A stretch of DNA of 64,000 nt, from assembly GCF_042140245.1 (NCBI RefSeq), contig NZ_CP159483.1, positions 2,790,001-2,854,000 of the forward strand, given 5' to 3'. Both the position numbers and the translations under genes were made by a program. The notes beneath the pieces were generated by a model, which was given only the letters and a program-made list of their open reading frames with translations, was not told the origin of the DNA and searched no databases. Shown here piece after piece: positions 18,015-27,068 of this stretch; the stretch's first letter is position 1; each line of letters opens with the position of its first letter. This stretch comes from MH13 sp042140245 (GTDB taxonomy: Bacteria > Pseudomonadota > Alphaproteobacteria > Rhizobiales > MH13).

Positions 18015-20389
18015 TTACTCGCCGTATGGTATCCATATGTTTTTGATTTCACAGGATTTTCGAAGCCATTCTGGTCCTTCTGCCGCAGGCGCAAACCAAT
18101 CAATGGCGCGGCCATAGTCAACGAATGTGCGCTTCAGATTACCAGCTGAAAGGGACTCCACCTTTGTGGACAGATCTTGTGAGCCAAATGCCCAAAGTGC
18201 ATCAACATCGTTGTGGGAGCCCAGAACGGCAGCCAACTCGCCGGAATCACCAGTGACAATGTTGATAACACCGGCCGGTACATCTGATGTTTCTAGAACT
18301 GAGTAGAGGTCTGTTGCCGCCAGGGGATTGGCCATGCTGGGAACCAAAACCACACGGTTGCCCATCGCAATCAAAGGAGCTGCCAAGCTTATCGCGCCGA
18401 GCAAAGGTGCTTCGTCCGGACAAACAACACCGACAATACCGATTGGCTCGTTCATCGCCAATGCCACGCCACGCATTGGCGGGACATGCACGCGACCGTC
18501 GTTTTTGTCCGCGTAGGCGGCATAGGTGAACAGGCGATCAATCGCTGCGTCCACTTCTTTGGCGGCTTTTGCTGGTGTGGCTCCTGAAACGCTTGCCATA
18601 CGTGCCGCGAACTCATCTCGACGGACGGAGAGATTTTCAGCGAGGTAATAGATCACTTGCGCGCGATTGTGCTCGGTTGCCGCCGACCAGCCTGCAGCCT
18701 TGCGGGCAGCAGCTACGGCATTGCGAATGTCTTTACGGTTGCCGACGCCGACTTCTCCGATGATGTCCCCTTTTGGCGACACAATTGGGCGCGAATAGTT
18801 GCCATCGGGGCGCGCTTGTGTGCCGCCAATGTAAAGCTTTGCTGTGCGATCGATGGTGGGTGTGTCGAAACCACCAGACTGTGGTTTGGGCTCTGTTGGA
18901 GGGGCGGTTTGACGGAGCTTTGTACCTGTCCAAAACTTCGGCTTCAGGTACTCAAAAGCACCTTCACGACCACCTTCTCGGCCAAAGCCAGATTTTTTTT
19001 GCCTCCAAAACCAACCGATGCATCGAACATATTGGTCGCGTTTACCCAGACCACGCCACTGTCGAGTTTGGCGGCCACGTTGAGCGCCAGCCCAATCGTT
19101 TCCGACCAGATGGAAGCGGCAAGACCATAGCGAGAGTGGTTCGCCAGTTGCACGGCCTCATCAGGTGTTCGGAACGTCATGGAGACAGCTACTGGACCAA
19201 AAATTTCTTCTGTCGCAACGGTGGACGATGTTCCAACGTTGGATAGCAGTGTGGGCGGGAAGTAGCTTCCGGCTGCTGGAATGGCGCCGGAGGGTTGATG
19301 CAGTGTTGCGCCCTCTTTCACGCCTTGATCAACCAGTGCTTTGATACGTTCAAGCTGAACAGGAGCAACAATCGCACCCATATCAATGGCTTTGTCGAGT
19401 GGCGCTCCAACGCGCAGTGTTTCCATGCGCCTGGTGAGCTTGGAAACAAATGTATCGGCGATGCCCTCATGCAGCAGCAGTCGTGATCCAGCGCAGCAAA
19501 CTTGGCCCTGATTGAACCAGATCGCATCCACAACACCTTCGACCGCGCCATCCAAGTCAGCATCATCGAAGACGATAAAGGGGGACTTCCCGCCAAGTTC
19601 GAGTGTGAGTGATTTGCCGCTTCCGGCTGTGCGCTGGCGGATAATGCGGCCAACTTCGGTCGAGCCTGTGAAAGCAACCTTGTCAATGTCAGGGTGATCA
19701 ACCAGCGCGGCGCCAGTGTCCCCCTCACCTGTTACGATGTTCAGCACACCCGCCGGCAAACCAGCCGCTTGCGCTAACTCGGCGATCAAAAGTGCGGTAA
19801 GGGACGTGAACTCAGCTGGCTTCAAGACAACCGTGTTGCCGAGTGCCAGGGCTGGAGCAATTTTCCATGCCAGCATAAGAACTGGGAAGTTCCAGGGGAT
19901 AATCTGCCCAACGACACCAACAGGGTCATGGTCAGGAAACTCTTTGCTCTGAAGCTGAGCCCAACCGGCATGATGATAAAAGTGACGCGCGGCGAGCGGC
20001 ACATCAATGTCACGGGTTTCACGGATTGGTTTGCCATTATCAAGCGCCTCAACAACCGCGATGAGGCGGGCGTTGCGCTGGATCGTGCGTGCCAAAGCAT
20101 AGAGGTGCCTTGCGCGTGCATGGCCGGGAAGAGCCGCCCACTTTTTTTGGGCCTTACGGGCAGCTTTTACCGCAGCATCCATATCTGCATCTGAGCCTTG
20201 CGAAAGCGTTGCCAGATGTTCGCCCGAGGCAGGCGCTTGGCTGTCAAATGTGGCTTCGCTCTTAACAAACGCTCCATCGATAAAATGGCCAAATGCATTG
20301 CCGTGCTTGGCGATCCATGCCCGTGCATCACCATCGGCTTCTGGTGCAGGGCCGTAGTCCATTGTGTCGAAATAGTCAGCAACGCTCAT
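18015..20389 (-). pseudogene. Two-domain aldehyde dehydrogenase (ALDH16-like), interrupted by a -1 frameshift
   Basis: NAD(P)-dependent aldehyde dehydrogenase followed by a second, truncated ALDH-like domain, as in the ALDH16 family. The N-terminal frame (20389 to 18944) has the catalytic motifs LELGGKSPF (Glu) and FNQGQVCCAGSR (Cys), then leaves the family sequence after FGASVGFGG-type residues at an A8 tract (18993-19000) and stops 17 codons later. In the -1 frame the expected SGFGREGGREGAFEYLK continues at 18992 and stays open to 18015, ending with the second domain and IKNIWIPYGE. Joined length is about 791 aa. It follows deoC by 7 nt. Frameshift could be real, programmed, or a sequencing error; with slippage the gene would be functional. 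Confidence 0.88.
18993..19000 (-). other. A8 homopolymer at the ALDH frameshift point
   Basis: Eight consecutive A residues on the coding (minus) strand: GGC AAA AAA AAT CTG in the upstream frame. Slipping back one base, or adding one A in the transcript, gives GGC AAA AAA AAA TCT GGC, which restores the ALDH16 sequence exactly. Tracts of this type are known sites of polymerase slippage and -1 ribosomal frameshifting, and also of homopolymer sequencing error; the sequence alone does not distinguish these. Confidence 0.8.
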
Positions 20390-20396
20390 GGGTGAA

Positions 20397-21404
20397 TCAT
20401 CCAAGTGGGTGACGAAGGAACGCGGAGTACGCGCCGGTAACATGATGTTCAAGCTGGCGTTCGATATCAGCCAGAAGGCTGGATGCGCCGATCCGGAAGA
20501 GATCTGGTTCCAGCCAATCGCGGCCGAGTTCTTCCTTCATCAGGAATTGATAGTTCAGCACATCTTTGGCGGTGGAGATGCCACCGGCAGGTTTGTAGCC
20601 AACTTTGATGCCCGTGCGTTCCTCATACGCTCGTATACAGCGCAGCATTGTCAGTGAGACAGCTAGGGTGGCGTTGATGCCTTCTTTGCCGGTTGAGGTT
20701 TTTATGAAGTCTGCCCCAGCCATCATGCAAACAAGAGATGCGCGAGCAACGTTGCGCAGTGTTTTGATATCGCCGGTGGCAAGGATAGCCTTCACGTGCG
20801 CGTCGCCGCAGGCTTCGCGGTACTCCCTCATTTCATCATAAAGCGCTTGCCAGTTACCCGTCAGCACATGCTCTCGAGTGATAACAATGTCGATTTCTTC
20901 GGCGCCATCAGCGACCGATTCTTTGATCTCTTGAACTTTCAGATGATGCGGTGAAAGGCCTGCCGGGAAACCGGTTGAAACGGCGGCGACAGGAATCCCG
21001 GTTCCCTTCAAAGCGTCTACAGCCGTTGCAACAAAACGGTGATAAACGCACACAGCCCCGGTCGTGAGGATCCGGTCCGTCATACCAATTGCTTCAAGTA
21101 GGTCGGGCCTTACAGGACGAGCCGCTTTGGCGCACAACCGCCGCACACGACCTTCGGTGTCATCGCCATTGAGTGTTGTGAGATCAATGCACGTCAAAGC
21201 CTTTAGCAGCCATGCCGCTTGGGCGTCTTTCTTAACTGTGCGACGACCTGGTAGCGTGGCTACACGGCGCTCGGTGGCCGAAAGATTGACCCGCACATCC
21301 CTCACCCAACCAAGATCAAGCTCCATCGCCTCATTGCGTTGATGGTGCGTTGTGTTGTGGCCCAACTGAGCCTTGGGCGCGATGGGGGTGACATTGGATG
21401 TCAT
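20397..21404 (-). CDS. deoC: Deoxyribose-phosphate aldolase
   Basis: Cleaves 2-deoxyribose 5-phosphate to acetaldehyde and glyceraldehyde 3-phosphate. The Schiff-base lysine lies in ADFIKTSTGKEG, and the catalytic Asp/Lys pair is seen in CIDLTTLNGDD and VGYKPAGGIS. Long form of about 335 aa, as in other alphaproteobacteria. The start at 21404 (MTSNVTPIAPKAQ) is favoured; the frame is open to 21434. The ALDH16-like gene follows after 7 nt, so acetaldehyde made here is a plausible substrate of that enzyme (inference). Confidence 0.94.
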   Translation of the reverse strand: MTSNVTPIAPKAQLGHNTTHHQRNEAMELDLGWVRDVRVNLSATERRVATLPGRRTVKKDAQAAWLLKALTCIDLTTLNGDDTEGRVRRLCAKAARPVRPDLLEAIGMTDRILTTGAVCVYHRFVATAVDALKGTGIPVAAVSTGFPAGLSPHHLKVQEIKESVADGAEEIDIVITREHVLTGNWQALYDEMREYREACGDAHVKAILATGDIKTLRNVARASLVCMMAGADFIKTSTGKEGINATLAVSLTMLRCIRAYEERTGIKVGYKPAGGISTAKDVLNYQFLMKEELGRDWLEPDLFRIGASSLLADIERQLEHHVTGAYSAFLRHPLG

Positions 21405-21535
21405 CAGCTTTACCCGCTGTTTGTCATGGACCACCGGTTCGTGGTGAATACCCTGCTTAGCATGGCAAAATCATCTGGGGCCAGCGTTGAGGAACGCTTG
21501 TCGTCACTTGGTTTTGTTTTTTGGAAGGTTGATGA

Positions 21536-22633
21536 ATGCACACGCCAACATCACTCCCAGACGGTACCGTTTTTGCCCGCACTGAATGCTGTGAGGTCGG
21601 TATTGATCCGTCCGTCGGAAACATTCCGCGCCTTGTTTTTCACTGGCAAGGAAAGAGTTGGGAGCCACTGCATCGTGCGCCATGGGTTGAGGATAACACG
21701 TTTTCCGAAGATATGCCCCTGGTTGATCGCAAGCTAAGCGGTGATTTTGTTTGTGCCCCATTCGGGATGAGCGATGTTGAGGTTTCGCCGCCACACGGTT
21801 GGACTAGCAACAGTGCATGGAGCTTGGTTAGCAACGACTCTAACGGTGTTCGCTTCACACTCGATAGAACCATTCTCGGCGCCCGCCTCACTAAGCATGT
21901 CCGCCCTGGCCCAGATGCGCCCCTACTCTATCAGGTGCACACGATTGAAGGAGGGGTTGGGTGCCTCACCTTTGCGCACCATCCGATGATGCGTGTCGCC
22001 GGTGGCGCGCGCCTGTTCACTTCGCCCAAACGCTTGGCTGTGACGCCAGACGCACCGATTGTTGCGGGTCGCCATGCACTCCAAAGCGGCGTCGCGATTG
22101 CTGATCATACCGTTGTTCCGGCGACCCGCGGAGGAACCATCGATGTGACGCGGTTGCCGATTGCAGACAGCGATGAGGATTTTGTTGCTTTGGTCGAAGC
22201 TGAACAATCGGAACTGGGTTGGACTGCGGTTATCCGCGAGGCTTTTGACGATATTGTTTTCGTGTTGAAAGACCCGTCCGTTCTGCCCCTCACGATGATT
22301 TGGCACTCCAACGGTGGTCGTGACGACGCTCCGTGGAGCGGCCGCCACCGAGGTGTTCTTGGCATCGAGGATGGCATCGCTGCAGGGGCGGCTGGCCACA
22401 AAGCTGCGCTTGGTGAGACGGTGTTTTCCAAATCCGGTGTGCCAACTGCTTTAAGTTTGGCCGAAGGTAAGACGCACCGTGTTGCTCATGTGATTGGCGC
22501 GGTGCCACGCCCCGCCGGTTGGGATATAGTCACCAACATAAAAATTGATGGTGACATCCTCTCAATCCATGAGGCGAAAGGTGAAACACTGAAGATGCCG
22601 TTTGGTGCTAACTTTTTTGGTCGTCTGGCTTAG
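21536..22633 (+). CDS. Conserved protein, possibly galactose-mutarotase-like fold
   Basis: I do not recognise the family with certainty. The 365-residue protein has no signal peptide or membrane helix and is rich in short beta-strand-like segments. The pattern of HxxPWxEDN early, PFG in the middle, a His-rich FAHHPMMRVAGGARL and W/G-rich turns resembles aldose-1-epimerase-like carbohydrate-binding folds, but the catalytic His/Glu pair was not identified. GGAAGGTTG lies just before the ATG at 21536. It diverges from deoC, which suggests a link to deoxyribose or sugar metabolism by position only. Its 3' end overlaps the CoA-transferase gene by 26 nt. Confidence 0.7.
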   Translation: MHTPTSLPDGTVFARTECCEVGIDPSVGNIPRLVFHWQGKSWEPLHRAPWVEDNTFSEDMPLVDRKLSGDFVCAPFGMSDVEVSPPHGWTSNSAWSLVSNDSNGVRFTLDRTILGARLTKHVRPGPDAPLLYQVHTIEGGVGCLTFAHHPMMRVAGGARLFTSPKRLAVTPDAPIVAGRHALQSGVAIADHTVVPATRGGTIDVTRLPIADSDEDFVALVEAEQSELGWTAVIREAFDDIVFVLKDPSVLPLTMIWHSNGGRDDAPWSGRHRGVLGIEDGIAAGAAGHKAALGETVFSKSGVPTALSLAEGKTHRVAHVIGAVPRPAGWDIVTNIKIDGDILSIHEAKGETLKMPFGANFFGRLA

Positions 22634-23741
22634 GCCGTTTGGGTGCTGTTTTGTTGGTTTCCAACCGCGCGTCTGAAAAGACCCATGGGCCGCGCACGCC
22701 CGGAATACCATCGGGGGCGATCCGCAAGCCTCTATCAGCGATTTGTTTGTCTTCAAGCGCCTCGCCAACTGTGTTGATTGGGCCTGCCGGAACGGTTGCT
22801 TGTTCCAACAATGCCAGCAAACCATCTGATGAATGTTCGCGTGTCGCTCGCCTCATGCAGTCAATGAGAGCTGTTCGGTTGGCGACACGTGCCGCGTTTG
22901 TCGAGAAACGCTCATCATCAGGCAGGCCTTGAAGACCGAGAACGATGCAACATCGCGCAAACTGATCATCATTGCCGACAGCGATATTTATGTGACCATC
23001 CTTGGTTTCGAAAGTCTGGTACGGAGCGATGTTGGGATGAGCATTCCCTAGCCGACCCGGGCTAATGCCACTTGCCAGATAGTTCATTGTTTGGTTGGCT
23101 AGCAGGGCGACGGAGCAATCGAAAAGAGACATGTCGATGTGCTGGCCCCGCCCCGTGCGGTGGCGCTGTTCAACAGCTGCTAAGATCCCCATGCCGCTGT
23201 AGAGCCCGGTGACCAGATCAGAGATGGCAACACCCGTTTTTTGCGGTCCGCCACCTTCCTCACCGGTGATAGACATCAGGCCTGACATGCCCTGAATCAT
23301 GAAATCGTATCCAGCCCTTTGGGCGTAGGGTCCAGTTTGCCCAAAGCCTGTGATTGAACAGTAGATGAGGCGCCGATTGCGTTTGGATAAGCTCTCATAG
23401 TCGAGGCCGAATTTGGCCAGTGTGCCGACTTTGAAGTTTTCAATCACGATGTCGGCGCTGTCGATCAGGTCGAGCACCGTTTGCTTGCCAGCATCTGTTT
23501 TGAAGTCGGCAAAAACCGATGTTTTTCCCCGATTGCAGGCATAGTAGTAAGCCGCTGAAGTATCATCATCTTGCTGGATAAACGGAGGGCCCCATGCGCG
23601 CGTATCATCACCTTTGGGCCCTTCCACCTTGATGACTTCTGCCCCAAGGTCAGCCAACGCCTGACCAGCCCACGGCCCCGCCAAAATCCGAGCCAATTCA
23701 ATAACTTTTAGGCCTTTGAGCGGTGCGGAGGCTTCCAGCAT
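22608..23741 (-). CDS. CaiB/BaiF family CoA-transferase
   Basis: Type III CoA-transferase moving CoA between acyl-CoA thioesters and carboxylic acids. Family hallmarks: LKGLKVIELARILAGPWAGQALADLGAEVIKVE at the N-terminus, NRGKTSVFADFKT, and GYDFMIQGMSGLMSITGE; the catalytic Asp region is GRGQHIDMSLFDC. The start at 23741 (MLEASAPLKG) is chosen because homology begins there, although the frame runs to 23786 into the tRNA terminator. No acyl-CoA dehydrogenase or transporter lies nearby, so the substrate is unknown. Confidence 0.9.
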   Translation of the reverse strand: MLEASAPLKGLKVIELARILAGPWAGQALADLGAEVIKVEGPKGDDTRAWGPPFIQQDDDTSAAYYYACNRGKTSVFADFKTDAGKQTVLDLIDSADIVIENFKVGTLAKFGLDYESLSKRNRRLIYCSITGFGQTGPYAQRAGYDFMIQGMSGLMSITGEEGGGPQKTGVAISDLVTGLYSGMGILAAVEQRHRTGRGQHIDMSLFDCSVALLANQTMNYLASGISPGRLGNAHPNIAPYQTFETKDGHINIAVGNDDQFARCCIVLGLQGLPDDERFSTNAARVANRTALIDCMRRATREHSSDGLLALLEQATVPAGPINTVGEALEDKQIADRGLRIAPDGIPGVRGPWVFSDARLETNKTAPKRPKPDDQKS

Positions 23742-23798
23742 AGACAGATCCAAACAGTTGCGGGTCTGGCCGAACTTTTCTGCCAAACCAAAAACAAA

Positions 23799-23823
23799 AA
23801 AGCCCGCCGATCTGGCGGGCTTT
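23799..23823 (-). terminator. Rho-independent terminator of tRNA-Ser
   Basis: On the minus strand a 10-bp perfect stem (AAAGCCCGCC with GGCGGGCTTT, 5-nt loop) is followed by TTTTTTG. It begins 6 nt past the tRNA 3' end, so it ends the tRNA transcript. Confidence 0.85.
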
Positions 23824-23829
23824 CGATAA

Positions 23830-23922
23830 TGGCGGGCACGGAGGGATTCGAACCCTCGATACGGCTCAACACCGTATACTCCCTTAGCAGGGGAGCGCCT
23901 TCAGCCACTCGGCCACGTGCCC
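23830..23922 (-). tRNA. tRNA-Ser (anticodon GCU)
   Basis: 93 nt including an encoded CCA. The acceptor stem pairs GGGCACG with CGTGCCC, followed by discriminator G. The D-arm reads GTGGCCGAGTGGCTGAAGGC, the anticodon loop CTGCTAA gives GCU (reads AGC/AGU), a long class II variable arm (TACGGTGTTGAGCCGTA) is present, and the T-arm contains GGTTCGAATCC. The long variable arm and anticodon agree on serine. Confidence 0.98.
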
Positions 23923-24004
23923 ATTCGCCGTCGCTTGTCAAACGGGAACGGCACTTTGTCAACCACGAGATCGCGGGTTCTGTGACCGATAAATGGCTAG
24001 CAGC

Positions 24005-24196
24005 TTAGAAGCCGCCGCAACGCTTCACGATTGCGTTGTAGTAGTAGAAATCGGGCGAGCCTGGCTCAACACGATTGCGCATTTCACGGGCGAACTGAAG
24101 TTCAGTCAAGCGCTCCTGTTCTGCGCGCAAGCGCTGTTCGTTGAATTTCGCGAAAGCCTGTTCGATACCGAAAGTGATGGCTTTGATCATTGGCAT
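24005..24196 (-). CDS. Small charged protein of unknown function
   Basis: 63 residues, MPMIKAITFGIEQAF at the N-terminus, then an Arg/Glu-rich, probably helical middle (RLRAEQERLTELQ) and an aromatic C-terminus (FYYYNAIVKRCGGF). No family recognised, no membrane segment. AAGGAT ends 8-9 nt before the ATG, and the codon use and absence of a better frame on the other strand support a real gene. It lies alone between the tRNA and the Sel1-like gene. Confidence 0.6.
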   Translation of the reverse strand: MPMIKAITFGIEQAFAKFNEQRLRAEQERLTELQFAREMRNRVEPGSPDFYYYNAIVKRCGGF

Positions 24197-24392
24197 GGGG
24201 TTCGATCCTTAAGATGTGAATTCCGTCGGGGGGTGACGAAACGCATCTAAGCGTGTTCCTGCCCGATGAGGAGCCCTAAGAAATCAAAACAGCTATGCAA
24301 TTTGTGCAGAGCAGCATTAACGGCATTTTAGCTTTGCGCACTGCCGCCCTGCCGGACTTGAAAATCAACAGCCACATGGTCGAGGCCGTGTA

Positions 24393-24665
24393 TCAGCGTT
24401 TGTCTGCCAGGAAGCTGCGTGCCGAGGCAAGCGCTTGAGCCAGTTGAGTTTTTGAAAGCTCGCCAGCGATTTCCTCGCGATAGGTTTTCGCAGCTTGCTT
24501 ACCGCGCAGGCATGCAAGGTTGAACCATTTGTGTGCTGCAACAAGATCGATCGCGACTGAACGACCGGTTGCATACATCATGCCCAGGTCGAAGAACAAG
24601 TCGCCCTCGTCGGCGCGCTGACCAAGATAGCCAGCCTCGAATTCGTTGAGTGCTAAACGTGCCAT
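24393..24665 (-). CDS. Small Sel1-repeat-like protein
   Basis: 90 residues with one to two Sel1/TPR-like helical repeats: GDLFFDLGMMYATGRSVAID followed by LVAAHKWFNLACLRGKQAA, the A-x-x-W-F-x-x-A signature of Sel1 repeats. No signal peptide. GGGAGG lies 7 nt before the ATG at 24665. Related short proteins occur widely in Hyphomicrobiales; role unknown, presumably protein-protein contact. Confidence 0.82.
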   Translation of the reverse strand: MARLALNEFEAGYLGQRADEGDLFFDLGMMYATGRSVAIDLVAAHKWFNLACLRGKQAAKTYREEIAGELSKTQLAQALASARSFLADKR

Positions 24666-24849
24666 TTTGTGTGCCTCCCATTGGCTTAAGTGGCCGTGAC
24701 GTCCCCAAAACGTCGATGGAAGGGAGTATGGCGATCGGGTTTGAATCGGTCGCTAAAATTTGCCCTTAATTGAAAGCAAACCCGATCTTTATGTTCTGCT
24801 AACGCTGGTCAGCCTGGTAACCATCCAGAGCCCCGCAATAACGGGCATT

Positions 24850-24883
24850 GTAAAGGCAATTTTTGGCTCGCCTTTACTTTTTT
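24850..24883 (+). terminator. Possible intrinsic terminator on the plus strand
   Basis: GTAAAGGC pairs with GCCTTTAC across a 12-nt loop and is followed by TTTTTT on the plus strand. No plus-strand protein gene ends here, so it could close a short unannotated RNA in 24,666-24,849 or be fortuitous; on the minus strand, downstream of the peroxiredoxin gene, it lacks a U-tract. Confidence 0.35.
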
Positions 24884-24896
24884 CGACGTGCTTTTT

Positions 24897-25391
24897 TTAC
24901 GCTTCATCAAGCATGGCGAGCATTGCAGCTGCACCAGATTGTTCAGCTTCGCCTGGTGAATCTTCGATTGCGATCTTGGTTACAACACCATCGACAATCA
25001 ATGCGGCGTAGCGTTGGGAGCGGATGCCCATGCCGAAAGCCGTGGCGTCCAGCACCATGTCGGCGGCCTTCGTGAAGGCGGCGCTGCCATCGGCAAGGAA
25101 AAGCACCGCGTCACCTATTTTTGCAGCTTCTTTCCAGGCCTTCATCACGTGAACGTCGTTGACGCCGAGAACTGCAATCGTATCGACACCTTTTGCTTTG
25201 ATCGCGTCAGCATGTTCGACATAGCCAGGAAGATGATTGCTGTTGCATGTGGGTGTGAAGGCGCCGGGCACGGCAAACAAAACAACCTTCTTCCCGCCGA
25301 ACAGTGCATCTTTGCTCATTTCCTCAGGGCCGGCGTCGGTAATAGCGGCGAGAGGGACATCAGGTAGGGGTTGGCCAACGGTAAGCGGCAT
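24897..25391 (-). CDS. Peroxiredoxin (Prx5/AhpC-TSA type)
   Basis: Thiol peroxidase reducing H2O2 and organic peroxides, probably with glutathione/glutaredoxin. The peroxidatic Cys lies in VPGAFTPTCNSNHLPGY (PxxxTxxC) near residue 49, and the Arg in the active site is in GIRSQRYAALI. At 164 aa it matches the atypical Prx5 group; no glutaredoxin domain is fused. It stands alone, with a possible hairpin downstream. Confidence 0.94.
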   Translation of the reverse strand: MPLTVGQPLPDVPLAAITDAGPEEMSKDALFGGKKVVLFAVPGAFTPTCNSNHLPGYVEHADAIKAKGVDTIAVLGVNDVHVMKAWKEAAKIGDAVLFLADGSAAFTKAADMVLDATAFGMGIRSQRYAALIVDGVVTKIAIEDSPGEAEQSGAAAMLAMLDEA

Positions 25392-25469
25392 AGCAGTCTC
25401 CAGGTTCAGTGTTTGTTGTTCGACATGTAAGGCAATGGAAGGTCAGAACCAGAGCTAGCGACTGCAAAA

Positions 25470-26372
25470 TTATGGGAGCTGTGTTTGTCCGCAATTGTCG
25501 TTTGTGAACACTTGCATAGGAGAGCTGGGTTCAATGACTGTAATGCAGGTAATGGGTGTCTCCCATTGCCACTCACCCCTCAGGCCCTCTGTGTCTTCCG
25601 CTTGATTGTCATTGGCGTGTAAAAGCACGTGCCGACCAAGGGTATCCTCAACGATGGCAAAGCTACCTGGCTCGCTTTGTTTGTCCTGGATGAGAGCAAT
25701 TTCGGTATGCTGGTGCAGCAGCGCTACGTCCGCAAGAGGTTGAACACCTGACGCCAAACTTTCTTGCAAGGCAAAAACTTGGGCCATGGTGACTGCTGGT
25801 TCCGCCACCAGATCAATCATTGATGCGGATAGCTCGACGGTCTCCGGCAGGCAAAGCTCAGCGCAAAGCCCAAGGTTTAATGAGAGATGGACATCGATAG
25901 GCTGCCCTTCGTTTTCGGTACGAATGATCACAGGCCATAGTGTTGCCGTGCCATAGCCGATTGATGTTCCCTCGCCTTCTTGGAACAAGGATGGTTTGGG
26001 GAAATGCACCGTTGCGGACGCCACATTCTCGCTTGCTTGCCAGTCAAAATCTGGCGCCAGCCCAAAGCGACCCGGCAGGCGCCAATAGGTTTTCCAACCC
26101 TCGTTGAGATCGATTGATAGGAACACAACATGCTCGCCCTCACCCAGCGAAATTGCATCGGAAAGCAGCACCTCGGCCATGGATGGAGCCGCGCTTAAGC
26201 TTATGGTGGCGCCTTCCAGAGCAACTGATGTACGTGTCTCGTTGGCGACAGCCGCCATCGGCGCTATGCAGCATAACACGCTCATCACAGCGCTCAGAAA
26301 ACTGGTTGTGCTCTTCGATTTGCGCTGGCCTTTGTGTCCTGGAGAGGCGATCAATGGCGTGTTCCACAGCAC
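25470..26372 (-). CDS. Periplasmic DsbD N-terminal-domain-like protein
   Basis: Secreted protein of about 300 aa. A hydrophobic segment (SFLSAVMSVLCCIAPMAAVA) near the N-terminus looks like a signal peptide. The body matches the immunoglobulin-like N-terminal (alpha) domain of protein-disulfide reductase DsbD: EGWKTYWRLPGRFGLAPDFDW, then GYGTATLWPV, and the C-x3-C pair in LGLCAELCLPETVEL. The membrane and thioredoxin parts of DsbD are missing. A GTG at 26372 starts the frame; the true start could lie slightly inside. It diverges from yqgE. Confidence 0.85.
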   Translation of the reverse strand: MLWNTPLIASPGHKGQRKSKSTTSFLSAVMSVLCCIAPMAAVANETRTSVALEGATISLSAAPSMAEVLLSDAISLGEGEHVVFLSIDLNEGWKTYWRLPGRFGLAPDFDWQASENVASATVHFPKPSLFQEGEGTSIGYGTATLWPVIIRTENEGQPIDVHLSLNLGLCAELCLPETVELSASMIDLVAEPAVTMAQVFALQESLASGVQPLADVALLHQHTEIALIQDKQSEPGSFAIVEDTLGRHVLLHANDNQAEDTEGLRGEWQWETPITCITVIEPSSPMQVFTNDNCGQTQLP

Positions 26373-26425
26373 CCTGGTTTATCTAGGTGCTGCCCCTTTT
26401 TTGTCTTTAAGTATCGAGTCCGAAC

Positions 26426-27031
26426 ATGGATGAGTTTCCAAGCCTTGCCGGTCAAGTGCTGATTGCTATGCCGTCCATCGGCGATGAGCGGTTTGAGCGC
26501 ACCGTCATCTATCTTTGTGTTCATGATGAGCACGGAGCGATGGGTGTGGTTGTGAATCGGCCAACGTCTGACCAAACGGTTGGCGATATTCTTGATGAGT
26601 TGGGTCTGGCAGCTGACCCTGAGACAAATGATATGGCACCGCTGGGTGAGCATCAGTCCACGCGGCTAGAAGGCCGCGTTTTGCTTGGTGGCCCGGTTGA
26701 AAAAACACGCGGCTTTGTGTTGCATTCACCTGATGTGCTTGAGCGTGATGGTACGGTTGCCGTGACCGATGATGTGCATTTGAGCACCAAGATGGATGTG
26801 TTGCGCGATATCAGTTTGGGCCACGGCCCAAAACACTTTTTGATTGCACTGGGCTTTGCCAACTGGGGTGAAGGTCAGCTCGACCAAGAAATGCTGCAAA
26901 ATGCCTGGCTGGCGGCACCCATGGGCGCAAAAGCTTTGTTTGAAACGCCGCCAGAGCTGCACTACGCGGCCAGTCTGTCCAACCTTGGTGTCGATATGAA
27001 CAAGCTCTCGCCGGTGGCCGGTCGAGGCTAA
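26426..27031 (+). CDS. yqgE: YqgE/AlgH family protein
   Basis: UPF0301 family, function not settled. 201 residues with typical motifs: GQVLIAMPSIGDERFERTVIYLCVHDEHGAMGVVVN at the N-terminus, VLLGGPVEKTRGFVLHS in the middle and FANWGEGQLDQEMLQNAWL near the C-terminus. Starts ATG at 26426, diverging from the DsbD-like gene with a 53-nt gap. In many genomes it neighbours ruvX, which here is 8 kb away. Confidence 0.95.
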   Translation: MDEFPSLAGQVLIAMPSIGDERFERTVIYLCVHDEHGAMGVVVNRPTSDQTVGDILDELGLAADPETNDMAPLGEHQSTRLEGRVLLGGPVEKTRGFVLHSPDVLERDGTVAVTDDVHLSTKMDVLRDISLGHGPKHFLIALGFANWGEGQLDQEMLQNAWLAAPMGAKALFETPPELHYAASLSNLGVDMNKLSPVAGRG

Positions 27032-27068
27032 CTCGTTTGTTTGCCTGACCGACCAGTAAGCGCGATGC

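Noticed and set aside
21339..21737. Plus-strand frame across the deoC-mutarotase gap
   Set aside because: Overlaps deoC antisense at one end and the mutarotase-like gene out of frame at the other.
24760..25011. Plus-strand 83-residue hydrophobic open frame
   Set aside because: Its second half is antisense to the peroxiredoxin gene, it has no ribosome-binding site and no homology; a plus-strand hairpin and T-run fall inside it.
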